Notes: generated from the sequence alone by a model not told the origin. A stretch of DNA of 14,544 nucleotides from Schaedlerella sp. (GCA_020024595.1 JAHHTO010000052.1:1-14544); one strand, 5' to 3'; shown: positions 7,269-14,170, numbered from the stretch's first letter. A program made the numbers and translations.

Positions 7269-8660
7269 TTATGACTGCCAGCGCCAGCCGGGCAGATATT
7301 TATTCTTTAATGTCTGACCGGAAAGCTTTCCAAAGCCCAACGGATAGTCATCCACACAAACCAGATACCAGCCCTTCTCTTTTCTGTCTGTCAGATCTTC
7401 CACATCCAGAGTCTCACCCTTCAGATACTTGATAACACGTTCGTCTTCCACAGAGAGATTAAGAACCTTCCGGTATGTATCTTTGCTCAGACACATGGCA
7501 AGCGCCTGACTCGGTTCAAACCGTTTCTTCTTCATTTCTCCCAACAGCAGACCTGAACGAAGAAAACGAATTCCTTTTAACTCAGGCAGTTCTTTTGGCA
7601 TGTAGTAAACCCTTTCTTCACGAATATCCAAACGGCTGGATTTGATTTTCAGACTGACATTTTCCAAAAAATCCGTCAATTCTTCAGGAATCTTTTTCAG
7701 CGGTTTTTCTTCTCTGAAAGATACACAGGCTCCGGAAGTCCTTTCATTGTATTCTTTCTTTAAAAGTGCAAGATAATGCCCCTCTCCCTGCATTCTGTGC
7801 GGAAATATACGAACAGTCTTGTCTATGTCCTTGATGTTCCCCTTTGTCTCGTCCGGTCTTCCTTTGGCAAATCCTTCATACGCATCCATTTCACAGATAG
7901 TAAATTCCGGAAACTTTTCCAATAGATATTCTATCGTCTGCTCATTTTCTAAAGAGTCAAAGGTACAGGTGGAATACAACAGCATTCCACCTGGTTTTAA
8001 CATGATAGCTGCCTGTGTAATGATACTACGCTGCAGTTTAGAAAAAAACTCTGGTCCGTGCTCTTCCCACGCTTTCACCATCTTTTTTTCTTTCCGAAAC
8101 ATTCCTTCGCCGGAACAAGGAGCGTCAATTAAAATCTTATCAAAATATTCAGGAAAAAACTCCGTTAGTTTGCCGGGTTCCTCACTGATCACCATCATAT
8201 TTCCGATCCCGAACAATTCCAGATTTTTCAAAAGTCCTCTGGCTCTCGAATTACTGATATCATTGGCAATCAATACACCGTCTTCCCCGAGTTTTGCTCC
8301 CAGCTCTGTCGCTTTTCCACCCGGAGCAGCACAAAGATCCAGCACCTTGTCATCTGGATTCACCGGAAGCCTACTGGCGGGTGTCATGGCACTTGGCTCT
8401 TGCAGATAATATAGTCCTGCATAATAGTAAGGGTGCTTTGCAGGCTGATACATACTGCCATCATAATAAAAGCCATTCGGGATCCATGGTACAGCTGTCA
8501 AAGGCCAAGGGGAAATCTTCAAAAAATCCTCGACAGAAATCTTTTTTGTATTTACACGGAGCCCGTAATGCCGCGGTTCATCATAACAGCGGAGATAATC
8601 CTCATATTCAACCCCAAGCAGTGTTTTCATTTTTTCTTCGAATGCAATCGGTAAATTCAT
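7269..8660 (-). CDS. RsmB/NOP (RsmF/YebU-like) RNA 5-methylcytosine methyltransferase
   Basis: This is a SAM-dependent methyltransferase of the NOL1/NOP2/Sun family. It makes 5-methylcytosine in rRNA and, by homology to RsmF, probably in 16S rRNA. The product has 463 residues. Visible motifs are LDLCAAPGGKATELG (SAM site), IANDIS (motif II), DAPCSGEGMFRK with Cys182 (motif IV, release cysteine), and YSTCTF with catalytic Cys232 (motif VI). A C-terminal extension of about 170 residues ends in a GWYLVCVDDYPLGFGK stretch, as in YebU/RsmF-type proteins, and probably binds RNA. I chose the ATG at 8660 because GAGAGG lies 6 bases before it but directly abuts the alternative ATG at 8666, which overlaps the upstream stop as ATGA. 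Either start keeps the gene coupled to the M23 peptidase gene. Confidence 0.9.
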   Translation of the reverse strand: MNLPIAFEEKMKTLLGVEYEDYLRCYDEPRHYGLRVNTKKISVEDFLKISPWPLTAVPWIPNGFYYDGSMYQPAKHPYYYAGLYYLQEPSAMTPASRLPVNPDDKVLDLCAAPGGKATELGAKLGEDGVLIANDISNSRARGLLKNLELFGIGNMMVISEEPGKLTEFFPEYFDKILIDAPCSGEGMFRKEKKMVKAWEEHGPEFFSKLQRSIITQAAIMLKPGGMLLYSTCTFDSLENEQTIEYLLEKFPEFTICEMDAYEGFAKGRPDETKGNIKDIDKTVRIFPHRMQGEGHYLALLKKEYNERTSGACVSFREEKPLKKIPEELTDFLENVSLKIKSSRLDIREERVYYMPKELPELKGIRFLRSGLLLGEMKKKRFEPSQALAMCLSKDTYRKVLNLSVEDERVIKYLKGETLDVEDLTDRKEKGWYLVCVDDYPLGFGKLSGQTLKNKYLPGWRWQS

Positions 8661-8662
8661 TT

Positions 8663-9508
8663 TCATCCTCTCTCATAGGCGCATTTGATTTTCCGGGACT
8701 CCAAATAGCGAAGTGCCGGATATGGATTCACACTGATCTCCTTTCCGGTATCTGTCAGATAAATCCCAACATGCAGATGTACAGGGAAATTTCCCGTTGT
8801 TCCTTCCACTTTACTGTAACCAGTATCGCCCATAAATCCAAGTAGTTGCCCTGCCTTTATTGTATCTCCAATCTCCAGATTTGCATATGAATCTAAATGT
8901 GCATAATAAAAATAAGCGCCTCCGGGTGCAGTAATTCCAATTCGATATCCCCCCTGTTCCAGCCATCCTTTGTGCAGAACAACACCATCCGTCATACTGA
9001 CAACAGGATAAAAACCACGTACATTTTCCGAGGCCATAATATCGGTTCCCTCATGTCCTCTCGTTCCTCCGTAATTCCGCTCATACATCCAAGAATCCAC
9101 ATAGCTGACTTCAGCTTTGACTTCATTGGAAGATTCAGGAACAGGGAAATATTCTAGATCATCCCATATAGCACAACAGGCCGCAGAATATGATTCCCAT
9201 GCTGGATTTAGAGACCATGTCTGTTTTGCTTTTTTAAAAAAATCTTTTGAATACCATTCTGTTCGTGTTTTTTTTATGAATCCGGATTCCAACCAGTAAA
9301 TGCCAAGTATTTCTCCGGGATCGTTCAGTGGCTGTATAAAAGAAATCATATCCTCAGTCACCGGCTGGCTTCGAAAAGCCGCAGACTCCACCGTTTTCTC
9401 ATTCAAAAGAGAAAAACGACTTCTTTCATTCAATTCATGAAGTCCTATCGATAAAAATATGGAAAGCAGGAATACACATTCCAACAGTCGATACAATTTT
9501 TGATTCAT
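8663..9508 (-). CDS. Membrane-anchored M23 (LytM-type) peptidase
   Basis: This is a zinc metallopeptidase of the lysostaphin/LytM type, expected to cut peptidoglycan cross-bridges outside the membrane. From the chosen start the protein has 281 residues: a short basic N-terminus, one hydrophobic segment at about 8-24 that acts as signal anchor, about 120 linker residues, then the M23 domain. Metal and catalytic residues are in place: GHEGTDI (H152, D156), YYAHLDSY (H204) and HLHV (H244, H246). The domain is therefore likely active. The linker contains a Cys-Cys pair (SAACCAIWDD). SpoIIQ-like or SpoIVFA-like sporulation roles are possible but not shown by sequence. The first in-frame ATG (9529) lies in an inverted repeat and lacks a ribosome binding site. 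The ATG at 9508 has GGGGA 9 bases upstream and is preferred, though only moderately. The stop codon overlaps or abuts the rsmF-like start. Confidence 0.85.
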   Translation of the reverse strand: MNQKLYRLLECVFLLSIFLSIGLHELNERSRFSLLNEKTVESAAFRSQPVTEDMISFIQPLNDPGEILGIYWLESGFIKKTRTEWYSKDFFKKAKQTWSLNPAWESYSAACCAIWDDLEYFPVPESSNEVKAEVSYVDSWMYERNYGGTRGHEGTDIMASENVRGFYPVVSMTDGVVLHKGWLEQGGYRIGITAPGGAYFYYAHLDSYANLEIGDTIKAGQLLGFMGDTGYSKVEGTTGNFPVHLHVGIYLTDTGKEISVNPYPALRYLESRKIKCAYERG

Positions 9509-9515
9509 CAATTTG

Positions 9516-9556
9516 ATTCCCCGGTTCATGTTTATAAATTATATGAACCGGGGAAT
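9516..9556 (-). repeat. Perfect 14-bp inverted repeat between pepD and the M23 gene
   Basis: ATTCCCCGGTTCAT at 9516-9529 is the exact reverse complement of ATGAACCGGGGAAT at 9543-9556, with a 13-base AT-rich loop. As RNA from the minus strand it is a very stable hairpin starting 3 bases after the pepD stop. No run of T follows on either strand, so it is not a standard intrinsic terminator. It may protect the pepD mRNA 3' end or weaken read-through. Its 3' arm contains the GGGGA that is the best ribosome binding site candidate for the M23 gene, so folding could also reduce M23 translation (inference). Confidence 0.75.
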
Positions 9557-9559
9557 GTC

Positions 9560-11002
9560 TTATTTACATCGTTTTAAAATTTCTTTTACTGCTTCCCAGA
9601 TTTTTGCTGCAGAAGCAATTTCAAGGCGCTCATTATAAGAGTGTACATCAATCATATTTGGTCCGAAAGAGATACAGTCAAGCTCTGGTTTCTTACCGCT
9701 TAGTAGACCGCATTCCAAACCTGCATGAATCTCAGTTACTTCTGGGCGTTTTCCATAAACATGTTCAAAAGCATCCAGAGTAATCTCACGGATTCTGGAC
9801 TCTGATTTGAATGTCCAAGCCGGATATTCTGCATCAAATTCATAGGTTCCTCCTAACGAATCTGCAAAACACATGAAACGCTCTTTAAATTCCTCCAGCT
9901 TTGTGGAAAATCCACTCCTTGTCAATATCATAAATTTTACGTTTTTATCATCTGTCGCAACAACACCAAGGTTATCCGATGTTTCAACCAATCCTGCAAG
10001 ATGACGACTAAACTCATCCACACCATTCGGACAGTTCACAATAAATTGAAGTACTTTCTTCATGGTTTCATCTGTCATCGCATCAAACGTTCCCTCTTCC
10101 AGAACATTCACCTTGATATCCAGTGTCGGTTCGTCGCTTCCAAACTCTTGTTTCCATGCATCTAACATATTCTTTACCACAGATTTCACGGTATTTGTAT
10201 CATCAGTTACAATCACAGATCTGTTCGCAGGAGTGATAACATTATCCTTGCTTCCGCCATTGATTTCCATCAGAGCAATCTTTGCCTGTCTGCTCAGATG
10301 ATAAAGAAGACGTCCAGCCAGTTTGTTGGCATTTCCTCTCTGTTTGTGGATTTCAACACCGGAATGTCCACCCTTTAACCCACAGATTTCCAATTCTATT
10401 TTTGTTCCGTTTACAGAAGTCTTATCTACCGGAAGTGAGTAGAGAAAGCGGAAGCCACCTGCACAGCCTGCTGTCAGAACATCTTCTTCCTCAGAATCCA
10501 GATTCATAAGCATCGTTCCTTCCAGTGGTGACAGATCAACGTTCAATGCACCTGTCATTCCTACTTCTTCATCTGTTGTAAATAAGACTTCCAAAGGCGG
10601 ATGCGGGATTTCCTTACTGTCCAGAAGTGCAAGAGCCATTGCAACTGCGATTCCATTATCCGCCCCAAGCGTAGTTTCTCTTGCTTTGATATATCCGTCT
10701 TCTTCATAGATGTCGATCGGGTCCTTCATAAAATCGTGATTAGAATCGGTGGTTTTTTCACAGACCATATCCAGATGTCCCTGAAGAATAACCGGTTCAC
10801 TGCTTTCATAACCGGTTGTTCCCGGTTTCTTGATGATCACATTGTTCCACTCATCTTGAATAGCAGTAAGCCCCCGCTCTTTTGCAAAATTCACACAATA
10901 ATCGCTGACTGCCTTTGTATTATAGGTTCCTCTAGGAATTTGACTAATTTCTTCAAAAAAATGAAATACCTCTCTTGGTTCTATATGTTCTAAAACTGCC
11001 AT
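9560..11002 (-). CDS. pepD: Aminoacyl-histidine dipeptidase (peptidase D, M20 family)
   Basis: PepD is a cytosolic di-zinc exopeptidase that hydrolyses Xaa-His and other dipeptides taken up or released by protein turnover. The 480-residue product matches the family length. Metal ligands and catalytic residues are visible: QGHLDMV with H76 and D78, TLGADNG with bridging D115, FTTDEEVGMTGA with catalytic E145 and metal ligand E146, NLDSEEE with D169, and DVHSYNE near the C-terminus with H454. GGHSGVEIH in the lid/dimerisation domain (about 215-223) is typical of M20 proteins. The start is supported by AAAGGAG 10 bases upstream. The gene stands alone: a divergent gene lies on its 5' side and a strong inverted repeat on its 3' side. 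A possible promoter reads GTGACA, 16 bases, CATATT on the minus strand about 60-90 bases upstream, but it is weak. Confidence 0.93.
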   Translation of the reverse strand: MAVLEHIEPREVFHFFEEISQIPRGTYNTKAVSDYCVNFAKERGLTAIQDEWNNVIIKKPGTTGYESSEPVILQGHLDMVCEKTTDSNHDFMKDPIDIYEEDGYIKARETTLGADNGIAVAMALALLDSKEIPHPPLEVLFTTDEEVGMTGALNVDLSPLEGTMLMNLDSEEEDVLTAGCAGGFRFLYSLPVDKTSVNGTKIELEICGLKGGHSGVEIHKQRGNANKLAGRLLYHLSRQAKIALMEINGGSKDNVITPANRSVIVTDDTNTVKSVVKNMLDAWKQEFGSDEPTLDIKVNVLEEGTFDAMTDETMKKVLQFIVNCPNGVDEFSRHLAGLVETSDNLGVVATDDKNVKFMILTRSGFSTKLEEFKERFMCFADSLGGTYEFDAEYPAWTFKSESRIREITLDAFEHVYGKRPEVTEIHAGLECGLLSGKKPELDCISFGPNMIDVHSYNERLEIASAAKIWEAVKEILKRCK

Positions 11003-11142
11003 GTCATCATAGCTCCTTTCAATTGTAATATATAATGTTCTGAAATATGATACCGTTATTTATTTTGTCACAGTGCACATAAAAAATCAACCTATTTCAT
11101 ATATCTTTAATAAAATAAGCGGAGAATCTTTAGCCATTTATT
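11003..11142. other. Divergent intergenic region between pepD and the ylbJ-like gene
   Basis: This 140-base AT-rich spacer must hold promoters for both flanking genes. On the minus strand the best pepD candidate is GTGACA - 16 bases - CATATT. On the plus strand no good sigma-A match was found. A weak sporulation-type match (ACATAAA at 11077-11083, 14 bases, CATATATC at 11098-11105) could serve the ylbJ-like gene. A GGAG motif at 11121-11124 is 18 bases before the ylbJ-like ATG, too far for an ideal ribosome binding site. An in-frame TAG at 11131 excludes a longer N-terminus. No terminator or conserved RNA motif was recognised. Confidence 0.4.
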
Positions 11143-12093
11143 ATGAAACTACATCGGAATTTTCCCGGATTCGGAATTGTGATCTTATTTTTTGTAATGC
11201 TTATTTTTCCAAAAGAGGTATTTACTGGAGCCAGTGAAGGATTACTGCTCTGGTTTCAAATTATTCTTCCTACGTTATTTCCGTTTTTGCTGATGACAAA
11301 TCTATTGTTATCCACTGGAAGTATTCATTACATATCTTCCGCCTTTGGCAAAGGAATCTCTCATGTTTTCCGAGTGTCTCCAAATGGAAGCTTTGCCGTT
11401 CTGGTAGGATTTTTATGTGGATATCCGATGGGAGCAAAAACAGCTGCTGACCTGACTGTATCCGGCTATATTTCCCAGAAGGAAGGTCAGTACCTTCTCT
11501 CCTTTTGCAATAATACAAGTCCTGTTTTCATCCTCAATTTTATCGTATGGAAAACATTGAAAGAGGAACGCCTTATGCTTCCCACTCTGTGCATCCTTAT
11601 GCTTTCCCCTATAATTGTCAGTTTTTTTACACGAAAAAGATACCTTTCTGCCGGAAATGAATTTTGTGATCTGTCTGTTTCCGATAATCGTTCTATCGTA
11701 GTTTCTGAACATAGTCAAAGTTTTCGGGAAGTAGATCTCTCCATTATGAACAGCTTTGAAACACTGATAAAAATAGGTGGATACATGATGCTCTTTTCAG
11801 TCATTCTGAGATTATTTCAAAATCTTCCATTTTCCATTCCGGGGATGATCTATTTTCTTCCATTTCTGGAAGTTACCAACGGTGTTGTCATGATCTCTGA
11901 ATCTGTGCTTCCTATTTCTATTCAGTATCCGGCAATTCTGGGTCTGACAGCATTTGGTGGGCTGTGTTCTGTCGCACAGACGCAGTGTATGATACAAAAA
12001 GCTGGTTTTCCAATATTCCCTTACATCATACAAAAACTGGCAGCCGCGCTGACTGCCAGTTTGTTGGGTATGTTGTATCTGCTTCTTTTCTAA
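11143..12093 (+). CDS. ylbJ: YlbJ-like sporulation integral membrane protein (nucleoside-recognition/Gate domain)
   Basis: This is a polytopic membrane protein of 316 residues with about eight hydrophobic segments, for example 10-24, 35-58, 82-95, 122-137, 146-162, 212-226, 234-252 and 262-280. Family segments are visible: FPKEVFTGASEGLLLWFQIILPTLFPF near the N-terminus, GFLCGYPMGAKTAADL at 89-104, FCNNTSPVFI at 121-130, and LTAFGGLCSVAQT at 268-280. They match the YlbJ family, whose B. subtilis member is made in the mother cell under sigma-E and is needed for full spore heat resistance. The molecular role of the family is not settled, and transport of a small molecule is the usual guess. The protein is shorter than typical YlbJ of about 400 residues as I recall. 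A paralogue such as a SpoVAE-neighbour or SpmA-like protein is less likely. It is the only plus-strand gene here, and its 3' end carries a terminator for the opposing operon. Confidence 0.8.
   Translation: MKLHRNFPGFGIVILFFVMLIFPKEVFTGASEGLLLWFQIILPTLFPFLLMTNLLLSTGSIHYISSAFGKGISHVFRVSPNGSFAVLVGFLCGYPMGAKTAADLTVSGYISQKEGQYLLSFCNNTSPVFILNFIVWKTLKEERLMLPTLCILMLSPIIVSFFTRKRYLSAGNEFCDLSVSDNRSIVVSEHSQSFREVDLSIMNSFETLIKIGGYMMLFSVILRLFQNLPFSIPGMIYFLPFLEVTNGVVMISESVLPISIQYPAILGLTAFGGLCSVAQTQCMIQKAGFPIFPYIIQKLAAALTASLLGMLYLLLF
12034..12062 (-). terminator. Intrinsic terminator of the rsmD-coaD operon inside the ylbJ-like coding region
   Basis: AAACTGGCAG and CTGCCAGTTT form a 10-bp stem with a 9-base loop, and on the minus strand this is followed directly by further T residues (CAGTTTTTG). 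It lies about 50 bases downstream of the coiled-coil gene stop, where the minus-strand operon should end. On the plus strand the trailing TTTGTT is poorer, and the element sits before the ylbJ-like stop codon, so it should not act fully in that direction. Confidence 0.65.
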
Positions 12094-12113
12094 ACACAGA
12101 GCAGATCCATGAC

Positions 12114-12698
12114 TTACTCCATATTACTTTCCTGATTATAGTTCATTTCATCTTCGGTTGGAATTTCTAATTCTGCTCGGTTGGTACGTACCACATCATA
12201 ACATTCTTGAAGTGAGTTGATCAATCCATCATATTTGGTTGTATAGCTGTCCAGTGTATGTCCAATAATACTTTCTGCATTCGCCAGCAAATCGTCTGTA
12301 TACTGAATCGCACCTACACGTATTGCGTTAGCATCCATTGTTGCATTATCCAAAATTTCCTGTGCCTGTGCAGTTGCCTGTGTTACAATCTCATTTGCCT
12401 GTGCATATGCTTGTTGCATAATCTCATGTTCACTGACCAGTTCATTCGTCTGTACCTGTGCCTCTTCCAGCATTGCATCCGCTTTTGCCTGTGCATCAGC
12501 CAGAATAGCATCTCGATTACTGATAATCTTCTGATATCTCTTAATCTCATCCGGAGTCTTCATTCGAAGTTCTCTTAATAGTTCATCCAGATGTTCCTTA
12601 TTTACAATGATCTTTGTTGTAGACAGCGGTTGATATTTACAATCTCTGTCAATGTACTCCTCAATTTCTTCAATAATCTGCTCAATACGGCTGCTCAT
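12114..12698 (-). CDS. Alanine/glutamine-rich coiled-coil protein of unknown function
   Basis: No specific function is recognised. The 194-residue product is acidic and almost wholly helical. An N-terminal helix (1-18) and a short break precede a long predicted coiled coil from about 34 to 170. The central part repeats an AQAxA-type pattern about every 7-11 residues (ADAQAKADAMLEEAQ, AYAQANEIVTQATAQAQEIL), as in the stalk subunits of rotary ATPases or in DivIVA/MukB-type coiled coils. Databases may therefore name relatives ATPase subunit H/E-like by composition only; no ATPase genes are nearby. There is no membrane segment or signal peptide, and the tail is acidic (EIPTEDEMNYNQE). The ATG overlaps the coaD stop as ATGA with AAGGAG 10 bases upstream, so it is co-translated with coaD. 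A scaffold or cell-division role is conceivable but unsupported. Confidence 0.8.
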   Translation of the reverse strand: MSSRIEQIIEEIEEYIDRDCKYQPLSTTKIIVNKEHLDELLRELRMKTPDEIKRYQKIISNRDAILADAQAKADAMLEEAQVQTNELVSEHEIMQQAYAQANEIVTQATAQAQEILDNATMDANAIRVGAIQYTDDLLANAESIIGHTLDSYTTKYDGLINSLQECYDVVRTNRAELEIPTEDEMNYNQESNME

Positions 12699-13192
12699 TG
12701 GTTACACGCTCCTTTTGTTATCATCTTTTCTTTCAGTTCCTTAGCAACAGCTTCCGGCACAAATTGTGATATATCTCCCCCAAAAGCTGCGATTTCCTTT
12801 ACGGTAGTGGAACTCAAATAAGAATACTCAATATTTGTTGTTAAGAAAATAGTCTCGACAGCTGGCTCTAGCTTATGATTTGTCTGAGACATCTGAAGTT
12901 CATATTCAAAGTCAGTGATTGCACGAAGACCTCTGATAATAAAATCTGCATGCATCTGCCTTACAAAATCAACCAACAATCCGTCAAATGGGACTATCGT
13001 TACATTTGTCAGACTACAAGTCGCTTCTTTTAACATTTTAACACGTTCTTCTACAGAAAACAACGGCATTTTTGCATTATTGTTCAGTACCCCTACAATC
13101 AGTTCATCTGTGATATTACTAGATCTTTTAATAATATCCAAATGTCCATATGTGACCGGATCAAAGCTGCCCGGATAAATTGCCCTTAACAT
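12695..13192 (-). CDS. coaD: Phosphopantetheine adenylyltransferase (CoaD)
   Basis: CoaD transfers AMP from ATP to 4'-phosphopantetheine, the penultimate step of coenzyme A synthesis, as a cytosolic hexamer. The 165-residue length is standard. The nucleotidyltransferase motif is TYGH (14-17) within YPGSFDPVTYGHLDII. RGLR (87-90), ELQM near 98-101, and YLSSTTVKE (125-133, the ISSTxxK/R motif) complete the active site. The start at 13192 overlaps the end of rsmD by 7 bases, and a purine-rich AAGGGA is about 10 bases upstream. The rsmD-coaD pair is one of the most conserved gene neighbourhoods in bacteria, which supports both assignments. Confidence 0.96.
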   Translation of the reverse strand: MLRAIYPGSFDPVTYGHLDIIKRSSNITDELIVGVLNNNAKMPLFSVEERVKMLKEATCSLTNVTIVPFDGLLVDFVRQMHADFIIRGLRAITDFEYELQMSQTNHKLEPAVETIFLTTNIEYSYLSSTTVKEIAAFGGDISQFVPEAVAKELKEKMITKGACNQ

Positions 13193-13755
13193 ACCTCTTC
13201 TTTCCCTTCTTTTCCGATAAAAATATGTTTGTTTGTTTTGTATATCTTTTCTTTCATCAAATAAAATCCCAAATCTTCCAAATAAGAAAAATCAGTTTCT
13301 CGTGCGGATTCTACTATAATGACAGTATCTTCATATACCAAATCTGAACCAGCCAGGTAATTCAACACCTTTTTCTCTAGTTCCTGACGATATGGAGGAT
13401 CCATAAAAATGAAATCAAAATTCTTCTCTCCCTCCAATTGATACAATGCAGTCATAACATCTTTTGTTAAGGTCATTGCCTTATGAGAAAGATTTGTATA
13501 TTTTAGATTTTCTTTCACACACGCCATTGCCTTCGGATTGTTCTCTACAAACACTGCTTCCTTTGCACCGCGGCTCAGAGCTTCAATACCGATGCTTCCA
13601 CTTCCACTGAACAAATCCAGAAAAACGCTTCCGAAAACAGAGGGTGCAATCATGTTGAACAATGTTTCCTTGATGCGGTCTGTAGTCGGCCTGGTGTCCA
13701 TCCCGTCTAATGTCTTTAGTTGTAATCTCTTTGCACTTCCTGCAATTACTCTCAT
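13186..13755 (-). CDS. rsmD: 16S rRNA (guanine-966 N2)-methyltransferase RsmD
   Basis: RsmD methylates N2 of G966 in helix 31 of 16S rRNA, next to the ribosomal P site, using SAM. The 189-residue protein begins with MRVIAGSAKR, the usual family N-terminus. It shows TRPTTDRIKETLFN (21-34), the SAM-binding FLDLFSGSGSIGIEALSRGA (45-64), and the catalytic N2-guanine motif MDPPY (118-122). The ribosome binding site AGGTGAGG is about 5 bases before the ATG. It leads the rsmD - coaD - coiled-coil operon and has its own consensus-like promoter starting transcription about 33 bases upstream. Confidence 0.95.
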   Translation of the reverse strand: MRVIAGSAKRLQLKTLDGMDTRPTTDRIKETLFNMIAPSVFGSVFLDLFSGSGSIGIEALSRGAKEAVFVENNPKAMACVKENLKYTNLSHKAMTLTKDVMTALYQLEGEKNFDFIFMDPPYRQELEKKVLNYLAGSDLVYEDTVIIVESARETDFSYLEDLGFYLMKEKIYKTNKHIFIGKEGKEEVC

Positions 13756-13794
13756 AGATACCTCACCTGTTTCACGTTATGTTCTTTTCCCAAA

Positions 13795-13823
13795 ATTTTA
13801 GCAGAAAAAAGCACCTGGGTCAA
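13795..13823 (-). promoter_or_regulatory. Sigma-A promoter of the rsmD-coaD operon, overlapping the spore-gene terminator
   Basis: On the minus strand TTGACC (13818-13823) is followed by exactly 17 bases and TAAAAT (13795-13800), each one mismatch from consensus. The -35 box lies in the loop and inner stem of the terminator at 13803-13841. The spacer includes the terminator's T run. The operon is thus insulated from spore-gene transcription yet has its own start. Confidence 0.7.
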
Positions 13824-13841
13824 TCCCAAGCGCTTTTTTCT
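13803..13841. terminator. Bidirectional intrinsic terminator downstream of the spore protein gene
   Basis: AGAAAAAAGC (13803-13812) pairs with GCTTTTTTCT (13832-13841), with further pairing of GGG/CCC around a TCAAT loop and a few internal mismatches. A six-T run follows the GC-rich stem core on both strands. It lies 14 bases after the spore gene stop and should end that minus-strand transcript. Confidence 0.8.
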
Positions 13842-13854
13842 ACTGACAGCCCGT

Positions 13855-14061
13855 TTATTTACCTGCCATCTGCTTTTCCTGCTGTTCAATCATCTTTTTC
13901 ACCATATATCCACCTACAGATCCGTTCTGCTTAGATGTCAGATCTCCGTTGTAACCTTCACTAAGCGGTACACCCAATTCACTTGCCCCCTCGTATTTAA
14001 ATTTGTCCAGTGCTCCTTTCGCCTCAGGTACGGCTGTACGGTTTGTTGAACGATTTGCCAT
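13855..14061 (-). CDS. Alpha/beta-type small acid-soluble spore protein (SASP)
   Basis: SASPs coat DNA in the dormant spore, protect it from UV and heat, and are degraded at germination as an amino-acid source. The 68-residue length and sequence fit the alpha/beta family. The germination protease site is in KYEGASELGV, with cleavage expected between E28 and L29. The C-terminal DNA-binding signature is NGSVGGYMVKKMIE (46-59). The ribosome binding site AAAGGAGG is 9 bases before the ATG. The gene is monocistronic, with a candidate sigma-G promoter upstream and a strong terminator downstream, as expected for forespore expression. Its presence identifies the host as a spore former or recent descendant of one. 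Confidence 0.96.
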   Translation of the reverse strand: MANRSTNRTAVPEAKGALDKFKYEGASELGVPLSEGYNGDLTSKQNGSVGGYMVKKMIEQQEKQMAGK

Positions 14062-14086
14062 TTTGCATTTCCTCCTTTTGCATTTT

Positions 14087-14106
14087 AACAGTGAATATCC
14101 ACTGTT
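14087..14106 (-). repeat. Small hairpin just upstream of the SASP ribosome binding site
   Basis: AACAGTG (14087-14093) and CACTGTT (14100-14106) form a perfect 7-bp stem with a 6-base loop. It ends 10 bases before the AAAGGAGG ribosome binding site on the minus strand. It could stabilise the mRNA 5' region or be fortuitous. No T run follows, so it is not a terminator. Confidence 0.45.
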
Positions 14107-14128
14107 TTCTTGTGTTGCAACATATCAC

Positions 14129-14170
14129 CCGGCTGCATCTGTATGTAATCTGCTGTGCTAGATCAGCCGG
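14129..14170 (-). repeat. Imperfect 11-bp hairpin between recG and the SASP gene
   Basis: CCGGCTG (14129-14135) pairs with CAGCCGG (14164-14170). After a single bulged C, ATCT (14137-14140) pairs with AGAT (14160-14163), leaving a 19-base loop. There is no following T run on the minus strand, so it is not a clean recG terminator. It would be part of the SASP leader if transcription starts at the upstream sigma-G-like promoter. Confidence 0.5.

Noticed and set aside
7819..8409. A 196-codon plus-strand frame antisense to the methyltransferase gene
   Set aside because: Ser/Pro-rich translation typical of the reverse of a conserved gene; it overlies the CAAPGGK and DAPCSGEG motifs.
8294..8845. 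A 183-codon open frame on the plus strand, antisense to the rsmF-like and M23 genes
   Set aside because: It spans two well-supported genes with catalytic motifs, has low-complexity unlikely protein sequence and no ribosome binding site. It is a shadow frame.
9516..9556. Standard intrinsic terminator after pepD
   Set aside because: Stem is excellent but no T run follows on either strand, so it is listed as an inverted repeat instead.
12114..12698. V-type ATPase subunit H/E assignment for the coiled-coil protein
   Set aside because: The similarity is only in coiled-coil composition; no ATPase subunits are nearby and no specific motif was seen.
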